From: Acinetobacter indicus CIP 110367
Lineage (GTDB): Bacteria > Pseudomonadota > Gammaproteobacteria > Pseudomonadales > Moraxellaceae
Assembly: GCF_000488255.1 (NCBI RefSeq)
Contig: NZ_KI530756.1
Span: forward strand, 291,001 to 355,000
Reading direction: 5' to 3'
Length of the DNA stretch: 64,000 nucleotides
Shown: positions 17,635-26,218 of the stretch, piece after piece
Layout of the letters: the number at the start of each line of letters is the position of its first letter
How positions within the stretch are numbered: the stretch's first letter is position 1
Notes under the pieces: generated by a model
Databases searched by the model: none
Told to the model about the DNA's origin: nothing
What the model saw: the letters and a program-made list of their open reading frames with translations, nothing else
Translations under genes and position numbers: made by a program

Positions 17635-18708
17635 TCAGTGTTCTGAATCCTTTGGTATATTTTCAATAATGCAATGATGAATATCATCGTGATTGTTGAG
17701 TGATGTTTCAGCCTGAATAGTGACATGCTCAATACCTAGATTTTGTATGACATTCTCCAGATCATGTAAGAGTATCTGCACTTCCTGCATACTCATTTCT
17801 TCACTTACAACAATATGGCAGGATAAAATATAACGTTTACTTGTCAGACTCCATATATGTAAATCATGTACACCTTGAATTCGCTGGTCTTGAAGAATGG
17901 TTTCTTTGATTTCTGCCAAGTCAAATTTTTCTGGTGTACCCTGCATTAAAACATGCGAAGCCTTTACTACAACTGAATATCCACTGCGAAGAACAAGTAT
18001 TGCAACTAGAACACTGGCTAAAGTATCTGCCCAGGCCCATCCAAAGAAGTAGATACATAGCGCAGCAGCAATTGCGCCAATAGAACCTAACAAATCACTG
18101 AGTACATGCAGGTAAGCACCTCGCATATTCAAGTCGTGTTCGGTATCACTACCTTTAAAAATCATTACTGCAACAATGATATTAATCAGCAATCCAATAC
18201 TGGCAACGATCAACATCCCTTGTACTTCAATATGTTGTGGCTGCTGGAACCGTAGAATTGCCTCAATAAAGATGTACAGTGCGATACCAACCAGTGTAAT
18301 ACCATTCAATGCAGCAGCCAGTATTTCAAAGCGTTGATAGCCGTATGTTTTATTTTTGGTAATCTGTTTTTGACCGATAAAGACTGCTGCAAGTGCAATA
18401 CCAAGTGCAACAGAGTCACTCAGCATGTGGCCAGCATCCGAAATCAAGGCCAAACTATTGGTAATAAAACCACCTATAAATTCCACTGCCATAAAAATGG
18501 TAATCAGTAAAAAACTTATGGTCAGAATTTTTTTATTACTCGGGATATGGCTGTGGTCGTGATCATGATGATGACCACCATGACCGTGATGGTGTCCTGA
18601 GTGATCATGGTTGTGTTTATGGCCGTTACCATGACTATGCTTATGCCCAGAATGATCATGTTCAGAGTGTTTATGCTTGTGATCTTGTGTATGGTTGTGC
18701 GAAGACAT
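17635..18708 (-). CDS. czcD: CzcD-type cation diffusion facilitator
   Basis: A 357-residue inner-membrane Zn/Co/Cd:proton antiporter. The first 55 residues are a histidine-rich metal-binding tail (HDHSGHHHGHGGHHHDHDHS). Six membrane helices follow, with the HxxxD metal sites LISDAGHMLSD (helix 2) and HVLSDLLGS (helix 5), and then a cytoplasmic C-terminal domain. It lies downstream of an arsR-type regulator on the same strand, with two ATATG...CATAT dyads between them, so metal-induced derepression is likely. Confidence 0.92.
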   Translation of the reverse strand: MSSHNHTQDHKHKHSEHDHSGHKHSHGNGHKHNHDHSGHHHGHGGHHHDHDHSHIPSNKKILTISFLLITIFMAVEFIGGFITNSLALISDAGHMLSDSVALGIALAAVFIGQKQITKNKTYGYQRFEILAAALNGITLVGIALYIFIEAILRFQQPQHIEVQGMLIVASIGLLINIIVAVMIFKGSDTEHDLNMRGAYLHVLSDLLGSIGAIAAALCIYFFGWAWADTLASVLVAILVLRSGYSVVVKASHVLMQGTPEKFDLAEIKETILQDQRIQGVHDLHIWSLTSKRYILSCHIVVSEEMSMQEVQILLHDLENVIQNLGIEHVTIQAETSLNNHDDIHHCIIENIPKDSEH

Positions 18709-18820
18709 TTTATAGCATTCCTGATTATGGCTCTAACTGACTACGCAATGGATGATTGTTGTAGTAATCACCGATGTGGAAGGTCAATAGATCAGCCTTA
18801 AAAATACATAACAAATTAAC

Positions 18821-18840
18821 ATATGTTTAATCATTCATAT
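18821..18840. promoter_or_regulatory. ArsR-type operator dyad 1 upstream of czcD
   Basis: ATATG-N10-CATAT lies about 110 bp upstream of the czcD start. The motif resembles the SmtB/CzrA zinc-repressor operator (ATATGAA...TTCATAT). Binding by the neighbouring ArsR protein is inferred. Confidence 0.5.
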
Positions 18841-18883
18841 GTTTAGTGCTAAAATAACTTAAATATTGCTACTTGAATAGCAA

Positions 18884-18903
18884 ATATGAATAAATGATCA
18901 TAT
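18884..18903. promoter_or_regulatory. ArsR-type operator dyad 2
   Basis: ATATGA-N8-TCATAT, a second SmtB/CzrA-like dyad. It lies 52 bp from the 3' end of arsR and 35 bp upstream of a plus-strand SD-preceded 11-codon mini-frame (18939-18974) that may be a gene remnant. Confidence 0.5.
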
Positions 18904-18954
18904 GTATATATTTTTAAGAAGAAAAAGGAGTGAAGAAAATGAGTGTTTGCTACA

Positions 18955-19263
18955 TTACTCTGAAATATGCTTAGCCATATCCGATAGAACCTGACTTACA
19001 TGAATATCATCTATTTCATAAAAGACTTGTTTAGCTTGACGTTCACCTTTGACTAAACGGGCTGAACGCAATAAACGTAGATTGTGACTGACCAAGGACT
19101 GGGATAAATCAAGGGCATCACTGATTTCACCTACTGAACTAGGTCCACGCATACAAAAAAGTAGAATTTTAAGTCGTGAAGCATCACCCAATAGCCGAAA
19201 TGTTTCAGCTAAAGACATAATCTCCTCTTGAGATAATTCTGTAGGGTGATCTTTAAAACTCAT
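18955..19263 (-). CDS. ArsR/SmtB-family metal-responsive repressor
   Basis: A 102-residue winged-helix repressor. The recognition helix region reads SVGEISDALDLSQSLVSHNLRLL, and the C-terminal helix holds EIDDIHVSQVLSDMAKHISE with D and H residues positioned like the CzrA/SmtB alpha-5 zinc site (DxHxxxxxxxxxHxxE). No alpha-3 cysteine site is apparent. The ATG at 19263 matches the family length; a longer upstream frame is spurious. It precedes czcD on the same strand and is divergent from copA. It probably senses Zn or Co and represses czcD. Confidence 0.85.
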   Translation of the reverse strand: MSFKDHPTELSQEEIMSLAETFRLLGDASRLKILLFCMRGPSSVGEISDALDLSQSLVSHNLRLLRSARLVKGERQAKQVFYEIDDIHVSQVLSDMAKHISE

Positions 19264-19319
19264 ATTTATACTTAAATTCCAGTCATTAGCGAAAATATAG
19301 ATGTTTACATATTCTACCC

Positions 19320-19350
19320 TTGACCTTTCCATAATGGCAAGGTTTATGCT
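19320..19350 (+). promoter_or_regulatory. CueR-type promoter of copA
   Basis: -35 TTGACC and -10 TATGCT are separated by a 19-bp spacer that contains the dyad ACCTTTCC...GGCAAGGT. A 19-bp spacer over a dyad is diagnostic of MerR-family promoters, and the sequence matches the copper (CueR) operator type. It lies 35 bp upstream of the copA start. Confidence 0.88.
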
Positions 19351-19384
19351 CTTAGCAACTGGATAAGCTCTATAGGTATATCTT

Positions 19385-21871
19385 ATGGGAACAGCAACAA
19401 ATAAGCTTTCTAATAATATGAAAGTTACATTAAAAATTGAAGGTATGACATGTGCCAGTTGTGTTGGACGTGTTGAAAAAGCCCTCAAAAAAGTTGATGG
19501 TGTACAGTCAGCCTCGGTCAATCTGGCGACAGAACGTGCAGATATTGTACTTGATCAGCCTGTGGATCGTCAGGTACTGGTTCATGCCATTGAACAGTCA
19601 GGCTATGACGTGCCTGCAAATAATATTGAATTATCAATTAAAGGCATGACCTGTGCCAGTTGTGTAGGTCGTGTCGAAAAAGCCCTTAAAGCCGTTGCAG
19701 GTGTAAAAGAAGCCAATGTCAATCTTGCAACTGAGCGTGCAACGGTCAGTGGTACAGCAAATGTCGATGCCTTGATTGCCGCAATTGATAAAGCTGGTTA
19801 CGATGCCACAGAAATTCAGGCTTCTATTCCTGACCAGACAGAGCAGCTTGAGAAAAAAGATCAGGAACGTGCTGAACTTAAACGTGATTTGATTCTCGCC
19901 TCCCTGTTGGCTTTACCTGTATTTATTCTGGAAATGGGATCTCACCTTATCCCTGGTGTACATCAACTGATTGATCAAACTATTGGGATGCAGAATAGCT
20001 GGTATTTACAATTCATACTGACCACACTGGTTTTGGTTATTCCAGGACGAAGATTCTATCAGAAAGGTTTTCCTGCATTATTCCGTCTAGCTCCTGATAT
20101 GAATTCTTTGGTCGCTGTGGGAACATCAGCAGCATATTTGTTTTCTATTGTTGCCACATTCATACCAAACATCCTCCCATCAGGAACGGTGAATGTGTAT
20201 TACGAAGCGGCTGCGGTGATTGTCGCATTAATCTTACTGGGTCGTTTCCTTGAAGCAAAAGCCAAAGGGCGAACCTCTGAAGCAATCCAGCGTTTAGTCA
20301 GCTTACAAGCCAAAACTGCCCATGTTTTACGCAATGGTCAAATGGTGGATATTGCAATAGACCAAGTGGTTGCAGGTGACATTATCATTGTAAAACCAGG
20401 GGAAAGAATCCCTGTTGATGGTCAAGTCACGGATGGAAAAAGCTTTGTCGATGAATCCATGATTACAGGTGAACCAATCCCTGTGGAAAAAGGCATCGGC
20501 AGTGATGTAGTGGGCGGTACCATTAACCAGAATGGCACGTTGACTTTTACCGCTGTGGCGGTGGGTGGCGAAACTATGCTGGCTCAAATCATTCGTTTGG
20601 TTGAGCAGGCACAGGGTTCTAAAATGCCGATTCAGGCTGTGGTGGATAAAGTGACCTTATGGTTTGTACCTGCGGTGATGATTGCCGCAGTGCTTACATT
20701 CCTGGTCTGGCTGATTTTTGGTCCATCACCAGCCTTAACTTTTGCATTGGTTAATGCGGTGGCAGTGTTGATCATTGCCTGTCCTTGTGCAATGGGATTG
20801 GCGACACCAACCTCAATTATGGTCGGTACAGGTCGTGGTGCAGAGTTGGGAGTACTGTTCCGCAAAGGCGAAGCCTTACAACTGTTAAAGGATGCCAAAG
20901 TTGTTGCAGTCGATAAAACAGGGACATTAACAGAGGGTCATCCCGTACTGACTGACTTTGAAGTGACTCAATTCTTTGAGCGTGATTATGTCCTAGGCAT
21001 GGTTGCGGCTGTTGAATCCCGTTCTGAACATCCGATTGCTAAAGCAATTGTTGATGCGGCAAAAAGTGAAAACCTGACTTTACCTAAAGTTGATACGTTT
21101 GATTCAGTCACAGGCATGGGTGTCTGTGCAACCATCAATGGTAATGAAGAAATCAATATTGGTGCAGACCGTTATATGGTTCAACTTGGTATTGATGTTG
21201 CTCCATTTGTTGCCACAGCTCAGCGTCTGGGTGATGAGGGTAAATCACCACTTTATGTTGCTGTCGATGGTGAACTGGCAGGAATTATTGCAGTTGCTGA
21301 CCCAATCAAAACCACAACGCCAGCAGCGATTAAGGCTCTACACCAATTAGGTCTCAAGGTAGCAATGGTGACGGGTGACAATGCTCGTACTGCTCGGGCA
21401 ATTGCCAAACAATTGGGTATTGATGAAGTGATTGCTGAAGTTCTACCAGAGGGTAAAGTCAGTGCGGTTAAAGAGCTGAAAGCAAAATACGGCAATATCG
21501 CTTTTGTGGGTGATGGGATTAACGATGCACCCGCTTTGGCTGAAGCTGATGTCGGACTTGCGATTGGTACAGGTACAGATGTTGCAATTGAATCTGCCGA
21601 TGTCGTGTTAATGTCAGGAAACTTACAAGGTGTTGCCAATGCGATTGCCTTGTCCAAAGCAACGATTGGTAATATTCACCAGAACTTATTCTGGGCATTT
21701 GCCTATAACACCATGTTGATTCCTGTTGCTGCTGGTATATTGTACCCAGCCTATGGAATACTGATGTCCCCAATCTTTGCAGCAGGAGCAATGGCTTTGT
21801 CCAGTGTATTTGTACTTGGCAATGCATTACGTTTACGTCGATTCCAGCCACCATCCGTCAGTCAAGGCTAA
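19385..21871 (+). CDS. copA: Cu(+)-exporting P1B-type ATPase CopA
   Basis: An 828-residue inner-membrane copper pump. Two N-terminal heavy-metal domains each carry [15 protein letters not shown] (about residues 20 and 86). Eight membrane helices include the [14 protein letters not shown] copper site, with the phosphorylation motif [13 protein letters not shown] loop [15 protein letters not shown] motif SEHPIAKAI and hinge [16 protein letters not shown]. The start at 19385 has an AGG a few bases upstream; an internal ATG at 19418 lacks an SD. It is driven by a CueR-type promoter and followed directly by cueR, whose SD overlaps the copA stop. Confidence 0.95.
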   Translation: MGTATNKLSNNMKVTLKIEGMTCASCVGRVEKALKKVDGVQSASVNLATERADIVLDQPVDRQVLVHAIEQSGYDVPANNIELSIKGMTCASCVGRVEKALKAVAGVKEANVNLATERATVSGTANVDALIAAIDKAGYDATEIQASIPDQTEQLEKKDQERAELKRDLILASLLALPVFILEMGSHLIPGVHQLIDQTIGMQNSWYLQFILTTLVLVIPGRRFYQKGFPALFRLAPDMNSLVAVGTSAAYLFSIVATFIPNILPSGTVNVYYEAAAVIVALILLGRFLEAKAKGRTSEAIQRLVSLQAKTAHVLRNGQMVDIAIDQVVAGDIIIVKPGERIPVDGQVTDGKSFVDESMITGEPIPVEKGIGSDVVGGTINQNGTLTFTAVAVGGETMLAQIIRLVEQAQGSKMPIQAVVDKVTLWFVPAVMIAAVLTFLVWLIFGPSPALTFALVNAVAVLIIACPCAMGLATPTSIMVGTGRGAELGVLFRKGEALQLLKDAKVVAVDKTGTLTEGHPVLTDFEVTQFFERDYVLGMVAAVESRSEHPIAKAIVDAAKSENLTLPKVDTFDSVTGMGVCATINGNEEINIGADRYMVQLGIDVAPFVATAQRLGDEGKSPLYVAVDGELAGIIAVADPIKTTTPAAIKALHQLGLKVAMVTGDNARTARAIAKQLGIDEVIAEVLPEGKVSAVKELKAKYGNIAFVGDGINDAPALAEADVGLAIGTGTDVAIESADVVLMSGNLQGVANAIALSKATIGNIHQNLFWAFAYNTMLIPVAAGILYPAYGILMSPIFAAGAMALSSVFVLGNALRLRRFQPPSVSQG

Positions 21872-21881
21872 GGAGGATATG

Positions 21882-22340
21882 ATGAACATTGGTAAAGTCT
21901 CTAAAGCTTCGGGAGTTACCGCCAAGATGATTCGTTATTATGAGCAGATTGGCCTAATTCCTGCTGCGGGACGTAATAATGCAGGTTATCGCTCTTACTC
22001 AGCAAATGATGTTGAACGTTTAAAGTTTATCAAGCGAAGTCGTGAACTCGGTTTTTCAGTAGCAGAAATATCAGACTTACTTGATTTATGGAATAACCGC
22101 GGTAGACAGAGTGCTGATGTCAAACGCCTTGCTCAGGGTCATAGTGAAAAGCTGGAAGAACGTATCAATGACCTACAGCAAATGGCGAATACCCTCAAGG
22201 ACTTAATCGACTGTTGTGCTGGTGATAATAGACCCGACTGTCCGATTCTTGAAGGCTTGCAAGAACCTCACAATGAAATAAAGGACGTTCACCATCATAA
22301 CGACCTGCTTTCCGTTTCACCTTTAACCCGAAAGAAATAG
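21882..22340 (+). CDS. cueR: Copper-responsive MerR-family activator CueR
   Basis: A MerR-family regulator of about 152 residues. The N-terminus MNIGKVSKASGVTAKMIRYYEQIGL is the winged HTH. The C-terminal metal loop CCAGDNRPDCPIL has the two cysteines seven residues apart that bind Cu(I) in CueR. The SD AGGAGG overlaps the copA stop; an alternative ATG lies 3 bp upstream. It ends in a His-rich tail (EIKDVHHHNDL). It should activate the three 19-bp-spacer promoters seen in this region. Confidence 0.93.
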   Translation: MNIGKVSKASGVTAKMIRYYEQIGLIPAAGRNNAGYRSYSANDVERLKFIKRSRELGFSVAEISDLLDLWNNRGRQSADVKRLAQGHSEKLEERINDLQQMANTLKDLIDCCAGDNRPDCPILEGLQEPHNEIKDVHHHNDLLSVSPLTRKK

Positions 22341-22350
22341 CAATAGGATA

Positions 22351-22390
22351 TAGGGAGAAGTAAAATTAATTTTACTTCTCCCTATTTTTT
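22351..22390 (+). terminator. Strong terminator of copA-cueR
   Basis: TAGGGAGAAGTAAAA pairs with TTTTACTTCTCCCTA around a TTAA loop and is followed by TTTTTT. It starts 11 bp past cueR. Confidence 0.93.
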
Positions 22391-22509
22391 ATATTTATAA
22401 CTATGAACTAAAATATGTCATTTCTTTTAGATACTTACATTGTCAAATAACTGCTAATTTAACATCACAAACATTCCTAAATATTGAGCTTATAATTCAT
22501 TGCCCACAA
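22391..22509. other. Short convergent intergenic stretch, nothing seen
   Basis: About 120 bp of AT-rich DNA between the terminators of the convergent cueR and copZ transcripts. No frame or repeat was found. Confidence 0.5.
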
Positions 22510-22536
22510 AAAAGCGACTCAATAGAGAGTCGCTTT
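22510..22536 (-). terminator. Terminator of the copper chaperone gene
   Basis: AAAGCGACTC / GAGTCGCTTT with loop AATAGA. On the minus strand it is followed by a T run and lies 17 bp past the chaperone stop. Confidence 0.85.
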
Positions 22537-22552
22537 ATCATTTCGTCCGTTT

Positions 22553-22741
22553 TTAACGAGGAGGAAAACCAGCCTCGGTTAAAGCCTCAACGATTTGCTG
22601 CTGTGTTGCAGTTGTTTCAACTTTTACACTACGATTGGGTGGTTCGGTGATGACCTTTGCATTGGCATCTATTGCTTGAATTGCTCTGGTTACACCACGG
22701 GCACAGCCACCACAAGTCATATCTTCAACATGAAATTCCAT
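22553..22741 (-). CDS. copZ: CopZ-like copper chaperone (HMA domain)
   Basis: A 62-residue ferredoxin-fold heavy-metal domain: MEFHVEDMTCGGCARGVTRA carries the metal-binding CxxC (C10-C13), and the rest ends near EALTEAGFPPR. It likely delivers Cu(I) to CopA. The ATG at 22741 with GGAG six bases upstream was chosen over an in-frame GTG at 22753. A CueR-type promoter lies 35 bp upstream, so it is expressed with copA. Confidence 0.88.
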   Translation of the reverse strand: MEFHVEDMTCGGCARGVTRAIQAIDANAKVITEPPNRSVKVETTATQQQIVEALTEAGFPPR

Positions 22742-22775
22742 ATTTAACTCCACTATTACTATTCAGGATGTGTTT

Positions 22776-22806
22776 AATATAAACCTTGCCATAATTGTAA
22801 GGTCAA
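22776..22806 (-). promoter_or_regulatory. CueR-type promoter of copZ
   Basis: On the minus strand -35 TTGACC and -10 TATATT are separated by 19 bp holding ACCTTACA...TGGCAAGGT. This is the closest match to the CueR consensus of the three copies in the element. Confidence 0.9.
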
Positions 22807-22821
22807 GCATTAAAAGTAAAA

Positions 22822-23160
22822 TTAATGTCCCTCAGATATATAATTGACTGTGTACTTAGGTATTTCTACCTCCAAGTTTTCATCTTGGACCTTAACCTGG
22901 CAAGATAGTCTTGATTGGGCCGTAAGCCCCCAGGCACGATCCAGTAAGTCCGCCTCTACATCATCCATTTCTTCTAAACTGTCGAACCCTTTTTTCAGAA
23001 CAACATGGCATGTTGTACATGCACCTGATAAATCGCAGGCATGTTCTATGGGAATGCCATGATCCAATAAACTTCGACATAAATTACTTCCGCTTTCAAT
23101 TTCAAGTTCCGCACCCTCTGGACAAATCTTTTCATGCGGAATAACTATAATTTTTGGCAT
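22822..23160 (-). CDS. fdx: [2Fe-2S] ferredoxin, ISC Fdx type
   Basis: A 112-residue adrenodoxin-type ferredoxin. MPKIIVIPHEKICPEGAELE is typical of the ISC-operon ferredoxin. Cluster ligands are in CDLSGACTTCHV and SRLSCQV. It normally supplies electrons for Fe-S assembly. Here it lies among copper genes, between DUF305 and copZ, on the same strand. Since Cu(I) destroys exposed Fe-S clusters, an extra copy may aid repair; this is inference. It has an SD (GAGGAT) but only about 40 bp before the preceding terminator for its own promoter. Confidence 0.9.
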   Translation of the reverse strand: MPKIIVIPHEKICPEGAELEIESGSNLCRSLLDHGIPIEHACDLSGACTTCHVVLKKGFDSLEEMDDVEADLLDRAWGLTAQSRLSCQVKVQDENLEVEIPKYTVNYISEGH

Positions 23161-23200
23161 ATAACATAATCCTCAATTCATCAAATTTATAGATAAAACA

Positions 23201-23220
23201 AGGGGCTTTAAAAAGCCCCT
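23201..23220 (-). terminator. Terminator of the DUF305 gene
   Basis: AGGGGCTTT paired with AAAGCCCCT around a short A/T loop, 31 bp past the DUF305 stop. On the minus strand TGTTTTATC follows. It may be leaky toward fdx. Confidence 0.75.
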
Positions 23221-23250
23221 CATTTAAAAGAATATCGAATAGAGAAGTAT

Positions 23251-23931
23251 CTACTTATGTTTACTTAACCATTCATTCATCATCTTGATTTCTGATTCCT
23301 GGGCAGAGATAACATCTTCAGCAAGCTGGCGTACTTCTGGATCAGAACCATATTGAAGAACTACTTTTGCCATATCAATTGCACCTTGATGATGGGGGAT
23401 CATGCCTCTCATGAAATCAACATCAGCATTTCCTGTAAATGGAACCATCATATCTGCGTGCATTTCATCATTGATCTTAATATATGCTTGAGTTGATGGG
23501 CTATCTTCATTTTTGCTGCCAGAATGATTTTTGTTTTTTGCCAACCATTCATTCATCATCTTGATTTCTGACTCTTGGGCAGAGATAACGTTCTCGGCAA
23601 GCTGACGCACTTCTGGATCAGAACCGTATTGAAGAACTACTTTTGCCATATCAACCGCACCCTGATGGTGAGGAATCATACCCAACATAAAGTCAGTATC
23701 TGCATTTCCCGTGAAATCAATACCCATTCCGCTGTGCATACGAGTATTTACTTCCATATAGGCATTTGTAGATGGATTATCTGTTTTAGCTGAACCATTC
23801 ATATCATGGTGCATTGAATGGCTTTCATGTTTATTCTCACTCATTGAATTTTCCTTTGGAGCGTCAGAAGAGGAACACCCCGCACTAAATACAATCGCAC
23901 CGATCATTAACATTGGAACAAAGTGTTTCAT
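23251..23931 (-). CDS. Lipoprotein with two tandem DUF305 domains
   Basis: A 226-residue secreted lipoprotein. The signal [19 protein letters not shown] ends in a lipobox cysteine, and a His/Ser-rich linker follows. Two nearly identical DUF305 units then start at [19 protein letters not shown] (about residue 82) and [19 protein letters not shown] (about residue 174). DUF305 is a ferritin-like helical fold often found with copper genes; the HHQG and methionines could bind metal. A CueR-type promoter upstream supports a periplasmic copper-handling role. The two halves are also similar at DNA level, indicating recent internal duplication. Confidence 0.88.
   Translation of the reverse strand: MKHFVPMLMIGAIVFSAGCSSSDAPKENSMSENKHESHSMHHDMNGSAKTDNPSTNAYMEVNTRMHSGMGIDFTGNADTDFMLGMIPHHQGAVDMAKVVLQYGSDPEVRQLAENVISAQESEIKMMNEWLAKNKNHSGSKNEDSPSTQAYIKINDEMHADMMVPFTGNADVDFMRGMIPHHQGAIDMAKVVLQYGSDPEVRQLAEDVISAQESEIKMMNEWLSKHK
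23267..23715. repeat. Direct repeat of about 170 bp within the DUF305 gene
   Basis: Sequence from about 23267-23440 recurs at about 23543-23716, offset 276 bp (92 codons), with mostly silent differences. Confidence 0.9.
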
Positions 23932-24419
23932 GGAGTTATCCTCTTACTACAATTATGAAAAAATAATGGGTAATAAGCTCGGAAGTTATTCTTTCATATC
24001 AGGTACATCATTACCCTTGATGTAGCAACTCTATTCTTTCCAATTATGGTAAGGTCAACACCTAATCAAATAAAAATAATTAAAAGAATAAAACAATTAA
24101 AAACAAATACTTAAAGACAATTAACTCCGTAGTGAGTCACAATAATCAATAGAATTAAAAAAATCACCTCCAATCACAAATAATATTTTTATATAAATAT
24201 CAATGTGATATGTGTCTTCATGGTTTCACAATTATTTATTTGACTATTGGATGCACTACAAAAGACTACAAACATTCTCAAACTTTATACTTAAAAATTA
24301 TCTTACTTCCCATCTTAAATTTGAGCATTTATGACAATAAAACCTTATTTATTAAAACCTTAAAATAATTATTAAGGTATAATTATTTTAACCATAACTA
24401 CTATTTTTTGAGTTTCACA
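23932..24419. other. 488-bp intergenic region between divergent genes
   Basis: Holds the DUF305 CueR-type promoter (24028-24058) and, nearer 24420, AT-rich DNA that must contain the promoter of the second CD-NTase gene. No small gene or RNA was recognised. Confidence 0.5.
24028..24058 (-). promoter_or_regulatory. CueR-type promoter of the DUF305 gene
   Basis: Minus strand: TTGACC, a 19-bp spacer starting TTACCATAATTGG, then TAGAGT. The dyad is less perfect than at copA and copZ and the -10 is weak. The spacing still fits MerR-type activation. Confidence 0.7.
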
Positions 24420-25523
24420 ATGTCTGAAATTGATTTTTATAAAAGATTGAACAGATTAGAGAAAAGACGAAAAGGTACTGACCTTACATACAATGCTTTT
24501 GATAGTGTAACAGCAGGCGTAACTTCATTTAATGAGTTTGATGAATTAAAACGTACAATAGAAAAATGGCAGATTGTATCAGACAAACCATCTATCCGTT
24601 ATGCAGTAGGAGCAATGCAAGAAGTTAGTAAACGTTACACAGAAATCAGTATTGAAACTGCTAAAAGAATTGAAAAACAATTAGAGCCTAGGCTACTAAA
24701 TAATCATAACATTGTCACAGAATACAGATTACAAGGGTCAGTTCCCCTAAATATTCATATCAAAGGTGTAAGTGATGTTGATTTACTTGTACTTAACAAA
24801 TCACATTATCGTACAGAGGGTTATTTAGGTACTTTACGTCATGATGATATAAAAATATTAAGAGAACTCAGGAACGCGTGCACTTATGAATTAAGACAAG
24901 CATATCCTGCCGTAACAATTGATACTACTGGTGCTAAATCTATAACTTTAACAGGTGGATCACTTCCTCGGGATGTAGATGTTGTACCCTCTCATTGGGT
25001 AGAAACATATGAGTACCAACAACAAAAGCACCTTTATTTAAGAGGAGTCAATATTCTAGATAATAAAACTCCTACTACATTGATGAACTTACCTTTCAAG
25101 CATATTTTTTATATAGATTACAAATGTAAATACTATGCTGATGGAGGATTGAAAAAATCTATCCGCCTTTGTAAAACAATAAAAGCCGATTTAGTTGAAG
25201 AGGGCAAAGTAATTTACTTAAGTAGTTTTGATCTAGCCTCTATTATGTATCATTCCAATCTAGAAAATTTAAAGAAAGGTAGAACAAATGCTTTAGCAAT
25301 AGTTCTTGAAACAAAAAGATTTTTTGATTATCTGTATCATAACCCAAACTATAGAAATAGCTTATATACACCTGATATGACCAGAAAAATATTTGATAGT
25401 TATCAGAAAGAAACCTCTCTCACAACAATGAGCATTGCCTTAGATAAACTCGTTACGGAAATACGTAAAGATTTGGGTTACCTATATGACGAAACCATTG
25501 GCTCTTATCCATTAGTTATCTAA
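24420..25523 (+). CDS. Second CBASS CD-NTase (SMODS nucleotidyltransferase)
   Basis: A 367-residue nucleotidyltransferase. The N-terminal 100 residues are helical. LQGSVPLNIHIKGVSDVDLLVL gives the GS motif (106-107) and catalytic D119/D121; RDVDVVPSHWVE gives the third aspartate (about D185-D187). The fold and motif spacing are those of SMODS-type CD-NTases, which make cyclic di- or trinucleotides. The clade cannot be assigned by eye. The ATG at 24420 was preferred over an in-frame TTG at 24408. Its 3' end overlaps a convergent Cap15-like gene by 12 bp, suggesting a minimal type I CBASS. No Cap2/Cap3 partner is adjacent. Confidence 0.85.
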   Translation: MSEIDFYKRLNRLEKRRKGTDLTYNAFDSVTAGVTSFNEFDELKRTIEKWQIVSDKPSIRYAVGAMQEVSKRYTEISIETAKRIEKQLEPRLLNNHNIVTEYRLQGSVPLNIHIKGVSDVDLLVLNKSHYRTEGYLGTLRHDDIKILRELRNACTYELRQAYPAVTIDTTGAKSITLTGGSLPRDVDVVPSHWVETYEYQQQKHLYLRGVNILDNKTPTTLMNLPFKHIFYIDYKCKYYADGGLKKSIRLCKTIKADLVEEGKVIYLSSFDLASIMYHSNLENLKKGRTNALAIVLETKRFFDYLYHNPNYRNSLYTPDMTRKIFDSYQKETSLTTMSIALDKLVTEIRKDLGYLYDETIGSYPLVI

Positions 25524-26150
25524 TTTTTCCCATAACATTGTTCCCATGGTTCTTCGACCAGTAACATTATAATATTTAGCACTGGCACTTTTATTGTCTT
25601 TATGAAGTGTCAGCTCTACAAATCCTCGATGGATACGTAACTCTTCATGATCTAAATCTTTTGGTTTGTTTTCATAACTATAAAGAACTTTGTATTCTTC
25701 AATTTCGTCATAAATAATTGCAGCAGAAATACTGTCAGATGTGGAAAATTCTGTTTCTAATCTGATTCTTACTTTATCCCAACTTTGTAAAATTGTTACT
25801 TTTCCAATCCACTCTCTATTGTGCTTAATCATTTCAGAATTTTCTTCTTGGTAATCAGAGATACCTTTACATGACCATTCTCCCGAAATATCAGGATATT
25901 TCAGAATCTTGAAAAATAAACCTGTTTTCCATATCCATTTATCAAATAGAAAATAAAAAGTAAGAAATAATAAAGCAGTGATAGCACTAGAAATGATGAC
26001 ATTCCAATAAGGAGACAATCCACCCAAGAACTTCAGTAAAAAGTAAATCAATATCCAAGATATAAACGTAGCAAGTGAATAAACATATTTCCCTGCATGA
26101 GACCTATTGAATCCATTATGAACACAATATTCATGACCTAATTGCCCCAT
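25512..26150 (-). CDS. cap15: Cap15-like (S-2TM-beta) membrane CBASS effector
   Basis: A 212-residue protein: a short N-terminus, two membrane helices (about residues 24-44 and 50-72), then a beta-rich domain beginning PDISGEWSCKG. Later blocks are VTILQSWDKVRIRLET, IIYDEIEEYKVLYSYENKP and SAKYYNVTGRRTMG. This is the layout of the S-2TM-beta/Cap15 effectors, whose eight-stranded barrel binds a cyclic dinucleotide and whose helices then disrupt the inner membrane. The ATG at 26150 follows AGAGGG. Unlike typical CBASS it is convergent to its CD-NTase, and it lies 68 bp downstream of tniE on the same strand, so it may be read from the transposition operon. Confidence 0.8.
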   Translation of the reverse strand: MGQLGHEYCVHNGFNRSHAGKYVYSLATFISWILIYFLLKFLGGLSPYWNVIISSAITALLFLTFYFLFDKWIWKTGLFFKILKYPDISGEWSCKGISDYQEENSEMIKHNREWIGKVTILQSWDKVRIRLETEFSTSDSISAAIIYDEIEEYKVLYSYENKPKDLDHEELRIHRGFVELTLHKDNKSASAKYYNVTGRRTMGTMLWEKLDN

Positions 26151-26218
26151 ACATACCCTCTGGAAGCCCAAAATTCAGTTTTAACTTTATGTAGCTACAT
26201 TAGCGTTATATGGTCCAG

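Noticed and set aside
18800..18910. dif-like XerC/XerD recombination site
   Set aside because: AT-rich TTATG/CATAA-like words occur, but no pair of 11-bp arms with a 6-bp centre could be aligned, and no tyrosine recombinase gene is present.
19264..19521. N-terminal extension of the ArsR frame to 188 residues
   Set aside because: It would overlap the copA start and promoter and exceed the usual 100-residue family length.
23201..23220. Riboswitch upstream of fdx
   Set aside because: Only a single terminator hairpin is present, with no aptamer-like structure in the 40-bp leader.
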